DNA from: Symsagittifera roscoffensis
Taxonomy: Eukaryota > Xenacoelomorpha > Acoela > Convolutidae
Direction: 5' to 3'
Length of the DNA: 64,000 bases
Assembly (NCBI RefSeq): GCF_963678635.1
Contig: NC_087070.1
Span: 37,772,600-37,836,599, forward strand
Shown: piece after piece, positions 37,497-48,213 of the stretch
Layout: every line of letters starts with the position of its first letter
How positions within the stretch are numbered: the first letter of the stretch is position 1
Translations under genes and position numbers: made by a program
The notes under the pieces: generated by a model
Database searches by the model: none
What the model was told of the DNA's origin: nothing
The model's input: only the letters and a program-made list of their open reading frames with translations

Positions 37497-40400
37497 ATGA
37501 TGAACGAGTTGACACTTCTAATTCCAGTCCTGTTCTCAGTTCCCCTGCAGACAGTAGCAGTGGGGGCCCTCGGTCTCGCACTCATGAATTCCAACTGGCT
37601 GTCGGGGGGAATAGTTTTGAAACAGGGACTGTGGGAGAAGTGCTATCGGGAGAACAGTTACAGCGGGGCGGATGGAAGTAAAAGTGGAGACGACAGTTCG
37701 AACTTGTGTTTCGATCTGCCACCGCATGGTTAGTCCCTTGTAACTATTTTTATCTCAATCTACCTTTTCAAACGTGGTTGAATTTTCAAGCCTTCTGAAA
37801 GCATCAACACGAAATCTTGGAACCAGTATAGTTAGTATTTACCATTCCAGTGAAGTATAAAAAATTTGAAAAAATCTTCTTTGTTTAATTTCCTTTTTTT
37901 TGTAAAGCGTGATTGAAATAAGTTTCAGAAAAACTGCAGAATTGAGGTCTGATTTAATCTAAAATATTGTATAATTTCGAAACAGGCTAAATTTGGCTGA
38001 AATTTAAGGCCGTATCCAGTACATTGACATCAAGCTGGTCCGAAAGTGCAAAAATGCCAGACCGGTGTTTTCTCTAGAGATTCAATCCGAATAACGCGTG
38101 AAAGGGCTGCAATATGATAAAACTACTATATACGGGATTTTTTTGAGCTGGTCGAATTCAAAAGAAAAAAAAACACAGGCTAAACAATAGCTGCTTTTTA
38201 CTACGAAGCTGTCGGAACAAAATAAAAATAAAAAGCCAGCTCAAGTCTTTGATTCGCTCCAGGTAATTCATAGATTTTCCAATAAGCAGGAATATGTTTA
38301 TTGGATCAATCCGCAGAAGTGAGATGCTGTTTCTATCTCTATTTACCCAAGCGAAGCGTAGTGTGATACTTCAATGGCTTTTTTTCAAGTTTTTCAGCCT
38401 AAGTCGCAAATATTAGTGCTACTTTAAGTCGAAAATATTAGTGCTACTTTTAATTCAGGAGGCTGAATTGTGTTTTAGTGGCCTGTCTTCTACCATTTGA
38501 TTACTGATAAAATAAAAGAGTGATGTATTTTTAGTTTATCAACTGAAATAATAAAAAAACTTTGTTTCTTACAAACAGTACAAAAAGTTAATACCCTTTT
38601 TGGTGTTTTTTATATCATAACTTGCCATTGTGTATTGGTGTTTTGCGCATTTTGAAGCTCCCCTTTGAGGCTTTCTAGCTTGTTTTTAATTTCTTTTGGA
38701 TTTACAGCAAGGCTTTGTTTGTGAGTGAATACGCGAATGGCTTTGTTTGTCAGTGGTGAAAAAGGTCACTTCGTGTTTATTTTTATGAATTTTTGAAAAT
38801 TTTGTTTTTTATTAAAGCGCGATTGAAGTAAGTTTCAGAAAAACTGCAGAATTGAGATCTGATTAAATCTAAAATATTGTAAACTTTAGAAACAGAGCTA
38901 ATTTTGGCTGAAATTTAAGGCCATATCCAGTACATTGTCATCAAACTGGTCCGAAAATCCAAAAATGTCAGACCAGTGTTTTCTCAAGAGATTCAACTTT
39001 GCAATTAATTCATTGATTTTCCAATAAGCGGGAATATCTTCCTTGGATCAATCCGCGCAAGTGAATTGTTGTTTTGAGCCCTATTTTTCCAAGCGAAGCG
39101 TAGTATGTTACTTCAATGTTTTTTTTTTAGTTCTCCAACCTAGTTCGCAATTATTAGATCTACTTAAAGTCGCAAATATTAGTGCTACTTTTAATTCAGG
39201 AGGCTGAATTGGGAAATGTCCGATAACTTCTTCACGCTCAAATTTGATTTCGCGGTTTGCCATTTGATTTTTTGTAGGTTCAGCTCATTTCTTTTGTTTA
39301 AAAGAAAGCAAACTCGAACAGTGAATGTGTAATGGTCACGAAAATAGTGATTCACTTCACTTCTAATTTCCGAAATGGATTTTATTTATCAGATTTCCTG
39401 GCCAAACAAAAAAGTTACCTGTTGATCCAGTTTTCTCCAGTTGGGTCATTGTTATCAAAATCAAAAAGCGACAATCATAAATCGTTCTAGAAATTCAAAG
39501 AGCTTAAAGGGCATCTATTTTTTTCTTTTAAATTCGAAAGTTGAGATTTTTTCAATAAAGTCAGTATTTTTTTGTTTACTTGCGTTCATTACTCTTTTCT
39601 AATCTTCGATTGGCTGTGTGTTTTAAATATACATCAATTTTTTTTTTCATTAACTTTTTTTAATATGCTTTTTGTCGTTTTTTGCTGGTTTTCGCGAAGT
39701 GCATCATCGGCTCTGCGTTTATAAACTCTTTTTTACCGATCTTTTGACTTTTTCCGTAGAAAACTGTGTTCATAGGATGACTGGCAGAATTTGTGGTCAG
39801 CTCCAAATCTTTATTTTAGTCAAACAACGGAAATGTTTTGAGCTTGATTTTGTTTTAAACACCCGTTGTATTCGGAGTATACTTTTTATATTGATTCTAA
39901 CTTAACCACCTACGATTTGTTATAACGTTAGTTTTTTTTCTCTGATTAGGTTTATAAGATGTCTAGCTACCTTAAATCAGCAAGGTGGTTATATATTGCG
40001 TCGTTTGATGAGCGAAAAAGCTTTTTATGTGTTTGTCTTTTGAGTATGGGATTTTGAGCGAGCGTCTCTCAATTTTTGTTGGTTTAGTTGCTGTTTGGCA
40101 AGTTCTGTTTCCATGCTAAATTCACATAAAATTCTCTTGGCTTCTTTTTCGAAATGAGTCTTATTCAAAATGAGTTTTAATCAAGACAAACGTATAAACT
40201 TTTTGATGGGTCCTGTTTTTCGACATTTGTTTCCCTTTTTGTCGAATTAGCAGTTTTTTTCTCATTTTCTGTGGAATAGTTCGCCATGCTATGTTTGCGT
40301 CGTATCGCATGTAGTGAATATGTGTCTGAAAGTTGAATCTGGGTCGTATATCTATGGCGACAGCCATAGATATAAGACCCACGAGTTTTTTCCGTGCTCT

Positions 40401-43199
40401 AGTAAATCGAGACAAATGTATGCACATTTCGATGGGTCCTGTTTTTTGACATTTCTATTGAAAAGAAGTTCGAACTACAGTTTTCGTCTCATTTCCTATA
40501 GCTTTTATCTAGTTCTGCTTTTCTGACCTATGCTCTATTTGTCTAAAGAAAATTTTTGACTGGAGATAAAGATATCGATTGTTAAATCTAATAATTCAGT
40601 TCTTGCGTCTTATTTTAGCGTTTATAATAAGTCATTATATCTTTATTTGATAATAGAAAAAGTTTTCTGTTAAAATATTGATCACTTTTGTAGTTATTCT
40701 AGGATTAATTATTTTGCTTAGATACTTTGTCAGACCCGTGTCGTACTTAGGTTTTTTTCTCCGGCAATTGCTTTTTTGTCTACTACGATTCCTCTTCGTC
40801 AATTGTTGACAGGTTAAAGGAGTTGTTTTGAGTTTTTTTCGAACAATTCATCTTGTTTGAAATCCAGATGTCAATTTGGGACTAATTGCGACAACAAAAT
40901 AATTGTTCAATTCCTTAGCTGTTACATGATTTTCTTCATCTTTGGATTTGTTTTTTGTTCTTTTCTCTTCTTTAAAATTTGTCATATTGTCATCTTTTTT
41001 TGGACCTTTTTTTCGACAGTTCACTGCTTCATAATCAAAAATTCAAAGCCCAAAATTTCTCAAGTCACTATGTTTTGCAAAATTATATTTAGAAATATTG
41101 TTAGAGGGTTGACAGAGGAGGAGTTTTTTGGAGTTAGCTGACGAGAATGTTTAAATTTCGGGTTGTCAATTTTATACAGCTGGTTTTCTTTCTACTTTTG
41201 TGCTTAATGACCAGCTATAGCTTTCATTTGGTACTAGTTTTAGCTTGGTTATATAATTTTTATGTTTTTGGAAATGCTCATGTAATGCATTTAACGCATA
41301 CATAATAAACACATTTCAAATAATCCAATTGTTTTTTTTTACATTTGCGAGGGCAAGTTTTTTGTAATCGAGACTTTCCTGTCAGCTTTTTTTAAACAAA
41401 TTGGTTAGAAATTGATGTTGCTTTATTATTGAACCTTGGCAAATTCCAGGCCCATTATCACCTGGTCTGGAGGTAATGCGGTTGCCTTCGGACCCAATTG
41501 TCTGGGGTTCGAGTCCTGTCCCTTTTTCAGTGCCTGGAATTGATTTTTTTTCAGGGAAAAATTGAATCTTCTGTCTATGATTTGTCGGCCTATGTTTTGT
41601 CGGCTTAGTTTCCATGCGAAGATTTTTTTGTGCTGTAAGCATTTAACTTTCATTATATGCTAGTGTCATTGATTAACTCCTGTAAATTTACTAAATCTGG
41701 TTGGTATATTTCCTGTTTTTTTTGTAATTTTTTTGCTCAGGACTTTTAATTGGCCTAAATGTTTTCAGATTATGTTTAGTCTGTTTAATTAAACTGTTTT
41801 ATATTCATTTAACGGCAAAGCTGATTATTAATATTTTGAATAAATCAGGTCGGTTGAAGCATACAGGTTAAAAATTCAAACAATTTAATCGCTCCAAAGT
41901 TTTTTATGACAACAATTTTTTCCTGTGCAATTTTTGTTTTCGGATTAATAGGCGTCTAAAAAATTGTTGTTGGGTTAGTGAACGCTGAGAAAATAATTTT
42001 TAAAATGTTTAAATCTAGTGGTTGTGTTTCTCGTCTGTTTTTCTGAACTTGACATTGTTTTTTTTACAGACGTTTTTTCTTACTTAGTCATTGTCATCTT
42101 ACTTTCTAATTGGTAGCTTGCGTTTTTACGCTTCCGTTGTATCGTATGTGATACGAAGCTTCGCTTCGCCTCTGGGTTCAAAATCTGTATTTCCTCTGTT
42201 CTTTTTTTGCGCAATTTCGATAGTTGTTTTAAACAAGGCTTTCGCAGATAGTTAATTTGTTCTTTCCTGTCTGTTGCAGACTGGGTGACGCTGTGTCGCT
42301 TGATGGGTGTGTTGGGCTCATTGGCGGCCACTCTGGGCTTGTTGTTCATGCTGTGCTTGTTCGTGGGCTGTGTGGTCAATAGACACAGACAGATGCGCAA
42401 GAGAGTGGCCATGTCATCTGTCATTGCAATACTCGCACAGGGCAAGTACACAACAAGACAATCAATACTCTGAGAGTAAATTAACTAGCCGAAGTATACG
42501 TCAACCGAAAATGCGTGGAGTATATAAGTCAGCTGAAACGTCACGTCACATCAATGAAAATTGCAGGACTTTGCAACTGTTGCATAATTGTTACATAACT
42601 ATTATAAAACACTTACGTATTTAACCTACCCCCTCTAAGGTATCCAGTAATTAATTCACTCACGCATAAAGGACTAATTCAACGGTTCAGTATGAACTAA
42701 TTGATTTGTTTGTAAGAAATTCCCCCTTTTCACAGTAGCGAAGATAGTTAGCAAGAAGCCCTCGGTCAATTTTTTTTATTGTCGTAAGTTTCGCCCCTCG
42801 TAAATGTAGTGACACAATACGTCTCTCGAGCTTTTCTCTTCACATTCTTTTCTGTACCTTGTGTGTGAAATATTAAGGGCGAAATGTGTGAGGGGTGTCT
42901 TGTACCACTGAATTTAAGAGGTGTGTGTGGGGGAGGGGGGGGAATGTGTGAGAGGCATACAAACCCCAATTGATTTTTGTGTGGTTTCAGTGGTGCTCAC
43001 TCTGTTGACACTCAGTGTGTACTGGAGCAAGAGCTCAGACATGGACCCTGGAGTGGGACTGATTGAAGCGACAGTGTCCATCGCTTTCAGCACCTTCTCT
43101 CTTCTAGGACTCGCTCTCTATCTGCTGAGGCTGAACAGATTCTTCGAGGCACAGGAGAGGAAGAGACTCACTAAAGACCAAGCTGACAATTACGAATAG
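37497..43199 (+). CDS. Claudin/PMP22-superfamily tetraspan membrane protein (three exons)
   Basis: The exons are 37497-37728, 42280-42441 and 42991-43199, 603 nt in all, giving 200 residues and a stop. Both introns are phase 1 and the frame joins exactly (Asp78 and Val132 span the junctions). Residues 5-30 form membrane segment 1. The first extracellular loop carries the family signature: W34, then G44-L45-W46, C49 and C71. Segment 2 is at about 83-108, segment 3 spans the exon 2/3 junction (about 121-143), segment 4 is at about 155-178, and a charged cytoplasmic tail ends in DNYE. Claudin/PMP22/EMP/TMEM47-type proteins act at cell junctions or as membrane or channel accessory proteins; which subfamily applies cannot be decided here. 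Two adjacent ATGs (37497, 37500) could start it. Intron 1 is 4.55 kb and full of repeats. Intron 2 starts with GC instead of GT. Confidence 0.85.
37905..39212. repeat. Duplicated block in intron 1 of the claudin-like gene
   Basis: About 37905-38470 is repeated, with an internal deletion, at about 38812-39212 (period ~0.91 kb). Shared pieces include TTTCAGAAAAACTGCAGAAT, AAATTTAAGGCC, CAATAAGC and ATTAGTGCTACTTTTAATTC. Both contain the inverse form of the GAAGC motif described below. Confidence 0.8.
41455..41530 (+). repeat. tRNA-like SINE head in intron 1 of the claudin-like gene
   Basis: A canonical B box GGTTCGAGTCC (about 41506-41516) is preceded by an A-box-like TGGTCTGGAGG about 45 bases upstream. 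The anticodon arm does not fold cleanly, so a tRNA-derived SINE or tRNA pseudogene is favoured. Confidence 0.45.
42442..42990 (+). other. GC-AG intron (intron 2 of the claudin-like gene)
   Basis: The exon ends CAGG and the intron starts GCAAGT, the usual strong context of GC donors; it ends TTTCAG. The nearest GT donor (about 42446) would join in another phase and break segments 3 and 4. The intron also contains G-rich and C/T-rich runs near 42925-42945. Confidence 0.75.
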
Positions 43200-43256
43200 A
43201 CCAGTCAACATGGTCCGAAAAAAAAACGGAAATCGTTTTCGGGGAAAATGAACTGC

Positions 43257-43262
43257 AATAAA
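43257..43262 (+). terminator. Polyadenylation signal of the claudin-like gene
   Basis: AATAAA lies 58 bases after the stop codon at 43197-43199. It is the first such hexamer downstream. Confidence 0.55.
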
Positions 43263-44074
43263 AAAGATCAAATCAATGCAAAATTTCTACCTTCTGGATA
43301 AAAAATTGCGAACATTTTCGAGAAAATGTATAGCTATGGCTGTGATGCGACATATTTATAAACTAAAACGAAGATAATTGGGAAATGAAAAACTTTGATG
43401 AACTGCAAAAAATATCGAAGTTAAATAATGATATGATTCGCCGCGCTATGTATCTTGAAGAAGAAAATGCTTAAAGCTAGGTCATGTTACTGTGCTAAAT
43501 TTTGTACTTCTTCGCAAAAATGGTCTATCCTTTTCAATTGATCACTATAAGCCGAAGCCAGCTTCTTGCATGATTTTGTAAAAGAATTTTTGAATCATTT
43601 ATTGTTGCTGTTTTATGATATCCTTGAGTTCTTGAAAAATTAAATCACGTGCAGTTTTTTGTTTCAGCTATTCCATCCATATTTTGTAGTTTCAAACAAA
43701 AATGAGTCAATAAATTAGTTAGAAAATAAAAAGTGTATTAGAGCCAATTTTTGCAAAGTTTTAATATCACAATTTACTGTTTTTGATATGATTTCTAACA
43801 TAGATCAGCGTGAGCATTGCTTTGTGTTACAATGCGATTTCACTTTTTCATAGTTCACTACTTTTTACAGTAACAAATTTCGAGCTTGCTCGTTTTTTTA
43901 AATCCGCACATCCACATGAGTATTTTCGTGGATCGATTTCTCACATACGAGCGAGCACATAATTTTGATCGAAACCAAGTATCTGCGCTCTCTTCTGTTT
44001 GTCTTCAGATGTAAAGTTTACTTCACACGCGAATTTTTGCAAGCCTTTCAAAACGGACGAGATGGTTAATTTTT
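43263..44074. other. Intergenic between the claudin-like gene and the repeat cluster
   Basis: AT-rich, no gene or clear repeat recognised. Confidence 0.4.
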
Positions 44075-44429
44075 AAGAGTCGATGAACGTAGTTCAGATC
44101 TTATATAGTAGGTCGTTATTTTTTTTGTTCATAAAAAGTTCAGGTTCTCAATTGTTAAGGCTCAAATTGAATTTTTTGCGGTTTGAATTTTGATTTTATT
44201 TAACTTTAGTTTTTTTGTTTAAAGGAAGGAAAACTCCGATATCGAACAGCAAATGAGTAAAGGTTGAAAAAACGTACCAGTAAGGAGTTTCAGTTTTCCC
44301 AGCGAAAAAAAAGTTACTTATCCAGTTTTTTTCAAAGTTTATTTAAAAATAGCCCATGATAAATTATTCTAGAAATGCAAAGAGCTTTTAGGGCATCTAT
44401 TTTTTTCTTGTAATTTCGAAAGTTAAGAT

Positions 44430-45010
44430 TTTTAAGAGTAATGGACGTAGTGAAGACTCTTATCTAGGCCTTGCTGATTTTTGGTTTTCTTTTTCAGGAA
44501 AAAGTCTTAAAATGGGCATAAAAATCTCTAATAACTACAGATGTGCATTCATACATATTGATGCATTTATGAATGCACTTAGGTTTTTATGCACCTTTTG
44601 AGTTCAATTCAAATTCATCTGCTGAATATGACGTAAATAACACTCTCCAAATACGAATGTGGAAATGGCGCAAAAAAACGGCTTCCAGTTTCGAAAGTGG
44701 AATTTAATTTTTCGATTTCCAGCGGAATAAAAACTTTACCTGTTGATCCAGTTTTCTCAAGTTGTGTTAATGTTATCAAAAAAGGCAATCATAAATCGTT
44801 CTAGAAGTTCAAAGAGCGGAAAGGGCATCTATTTTTTTCTTTGGAATTCGAAAGTTGAGATTTTTTCAACAAAGTCAATGTTTTTTTTGTTTTCTTGTGT
44901 TCATTACTCTTTTCCCATCTTCGAGTGGCTGTTTTTAAAAAAAAACAGGTCAGATTTTTTTTTGCTTTCTTGCGTTCATAACTCTTTTCCAACTGTCTGT
45001 TTCCAAATCA
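44430..45010. repeat. Second long copy of the mosaic repeat (modules 1 and 2)
   Basis: It matches 49885-50320 over most of its length. It includes an 11 bp inverted repeat, GTGCATTCATA/TATGAATGCAC, around 44545-44580, and the CCTGTTGATCCAG...GGGCATCTATTTTTTTC block. Confidence 0.75.
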
Positions 45011-45293
45011 GGGCTGCTTATTGAAACTACTACTCTGAAAAAACCACATTCAAAAGTTGAAATGGCCAAAAAAATGTGATATTTCTGGTCCTTTGTTTTT
45101 TTTTGGAAAGAAAATTTCGGCTGAGTTGTTTTACATTTATAATAATGCACATTCAATTTGAATCTGGATAATTTTGGGAAGACGATACGAAATTGTTACC
45201 GAAATATAAACTTGTTGGATCCCCTAACTTGACATTATTATGTTTTTACTGCAAAAACTTTGCAAAGTCATTTATTTTGGCTATTGCGCTTTA

Positions 45294-45438
45294 CTGCTAT
45301 ACCAATATTCTGGTATCTATCAAATCTCTTGTATCTATCAAATTCTGGCATGAAAGCTCTATCAAAATCTGCTATACCAATATTCTGGTATCTATCAAAT
45401 ATCTTGTATCTATCAAAATCTGGCATCAAAACTCTTAA
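45294..45438 (+). repeat. 75 bp tandem duplication
   Basis: Units start at 45294 and 45369 with CTGCTATACCAATATTCTGG. Each also contains two internal GTATCTATCAAAT-like repeats. The second unit is slightly shorter. Confidence 0.9.
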
Positions 45439-46499
45439 GTTATTTGAGCCCTTCTGTTTAGTTCCTGTTATTTCCTGATATTAACACGTTGTGTGCATGT
45501 CAGAAAAAAATCAACGAAAATTAAGATGTTAATTGAGAAATATTCACGAAGTCGTTGAACGTCGTGAAGATTTTATATAGGTTTTGCTGATTTTTTTAGT
45601 TGTTTATGTTTCAGGAACAAGATTTAAAATTTAGTCACGTTCAGTTTTGATTCAGCGGTTTAAGAATTTTTAAGGCAATTGGTTTTTTTTTTCAATTGAA
45701 ATTCTAAAATTGAAGTTTCGTAGAAAAAAAAATCGGTTTTTTGTTTCCTTGCGTTCATTAATTTTTTTTCTGTTGGCTATTTTTTATCAGGTTTTCGTTG
45801 TTTCTGCGAGAATCTAGTGTCGCCTTGATTGTATTATAATTGGTTCATGGCTCTAGTCAAGAAGAGTTCTATCTGGGAGATGAAAAGGTGTTAAAGATAT
45901 GCAGTAGTAGCTGAGTGATATTTTATATTAAACCTCTTTCATTTCTGAAAAGTTGTACCAGTGTCGAGAAAAAGCGGTTTGAAGTTTTCGAGTTTTTATC
46001 TATTTTCTAGCGATTAAAACAAACAAGCAGGCTAGTTACAAAAAAATAAGCCTTGAAACTTAAGTAAAAATGTTTTTGATATTTTGAGCGCAATTTTTGG
46101 AATAAAAAAATTCAAAACAATTTCTGCAAAAAAATTTAAAAACCAAATTATTGTTTTTTTTTTTAGTTTTGTTTCAAGTCATTTTTCGACAAAAAGCGTT
46201 GCATGATTTGCCTACTTAACTGTTACTGTGGCAAAAATAAGCACGCAAAAATAACACTAATTTACAGAAAAAAAACCTAAAAAAAGTTTTTAGGTAGTTT
46301 TTTTAAGAATATGGTCGGAACATTCTGTGCTACTTGCCTATCAACCGGCTTTTCTTGTTATAGATTGGTATCAACTGAATACAGTTTTTACTAGTGAAAA
46401 AAGTTCCGACTACAAGAATAGAAAAACCATTTGAGAAGGTTTTTGTTCGTAGTGTGATAAAAGTATCGAAATGAAAACCTAGGACGTAGGAACATACGA

Positions 46500-48010
46500 T
46501 AGTAAAACGTCAAAAAATTTGTCCACGCTTAAAAATGATTTTTCCTGGTTTGAATTTTTTAATTTCACTTCATTTCTTTTGTTAAAGGCAGAGATTAACT
46601 ATCGAGCAGCAACACTATGAAGATCACGAAGAACGCGATCGATTTCTGATTTCGAAAGTGGATTTTAATTTTCAGATTTGTTGGCGGAATAAAAATTTAC
46701 TGATCTAAAACTGTTCTTGAAATTGAAAGAGCTCTACTAAGGCGGTAAAGTTTTTGATTTTTTATTTGTAATTCGAAGATTTTTTCAAAAAACAAGTCAG
46801 TTTCTTGTTGTTTCCTTGAGTTTATTGACTCTTTTCCAACTGTCTCTTGGTTATGTTTTGAAATCTTTGTTCGAAGAACGAATTGAACTTAACTTTAAAA
46901 GGTATTTTTACTTAAGTACAACTTAGTTTTCACAGCTCACATAAAAGATCAATGCTTTTACGCTCATTATAAGCCTGCTCCCTTGTGTTCGCTCAAAATG
47001 TAACTGAAATTCAATAATTTCAAGCCGATTTTTCTCAACACTGAAAATTTTCAAATTTTATAAGGTCGTTCGAATTAGGTATGAATGTGCTGTAATATGG
47101 TGCATCCCCTCGACCCATGATTATTTGGGGCACCTAATTTTGCAGAAAAAAAAACTTTTCTAACAAGCAGAACAAAAGTTAATAGCAGGTGTTTAATCGT
47201 TATTATTAACTGATTTCATTGCTGGCGGATGATTACTATCCAAGTATGTATGAAACTCCTGGTTACGAGTTTTTAGTGATCGGGTGGGAAAAGTCTAGGC
47301 CTTTTTTACGCGCTGATCTTAGAATAATTTCAAGTTCAAGTGACTTGTAATCGTGAACTTGAATTTTTTCCCGTTATCAATTTCTCTTATACAACTTTTA
47401 GAAACTGAACCTGCTTTATTATTTGACCTTAAAAAACATTGCGCCCTATGACCAGGGCTTCGAAAATCCGGTCGGATTTCTTTGTATTCAGTATGTATGA
47501 AATTGAGTTTTTTTTTCTGGGAAAAATTGAGTTGTCGGATATGTATCGAATTGAATTTTCTTTGATTTAACTAAATTGTGCTTTAATTGACAGTCAATTT
47601 TGTTATTTGTAAAGTTATCACATTGGGTTTTGATGTTTTTTCTAATCAAATATTTTCGGGTTATGTTTCAACGGCTTAGTCACTCTATGTTGCTTTGTTA
47701 GAAAGGCAAAAATTGGTATTTCGTTTTTTGAGTAACTCCAGGGAAATATGGGAGCAATTTCTGATGGCATTTGTTTTGTTTATGGCTCAACAGGCTTCTA
47801 CCCAAGTATGTTAAGCTTCGTAGCCGCTCAATAAATGAAAGATTATTTAATACTTGGAGGTTATTTTTCTCTACTGTTTTTCTGAAACTCGTTTTTCTTT
47901 TTCAATGTAGTGTTTTTTGTTTCAATTATTATTCATTAACTTGGAATGGTATGCTTGCGTTGTGTCGCAGGTAGTGCAAAGCTCAGCTTGGTCTGCGTTC
48001 ATTTTCATTC
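46500..48010. repeat. Third long copy of the mosaic repeat, just 5' of MRPS11
   Basis: Modules 2, 3 and 4 are recognisable: TTGTTTCCTTGAGTTTATTG near 46800, CTCAACAGGCTTCTACCCAA near 47786, and TTGCGTTGTGTCGCAGGTAG near 47955. It lies directly upstream of MRPS11 exon 1, so its end may be in or near the promoter. Confidence 0.6.
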
Positions 48011-48213
48011 TTGAAGCTGTTTTTTGCCGTTTTTGTTACCTGTGACAGCGCAGATACGCCGAAATGTAAATGCATGCCAAGTGTTCCTCTGCCCCTGAGT
48101 AATGTATCCTTTGTACGATTGAATAATCTTATTTTAGAAATCAAATCAACTGGATGATTTGAATAATCAATTGAATGATTCAGGTGTTAAATGAAAATTC
48201 GGAAGTACTGAAA

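Noticed and set aside
41455-41530. Functional tRNA gene
   Set aside because: The B box is good, but the acceptor and anticodon stems do not pair convincingly.
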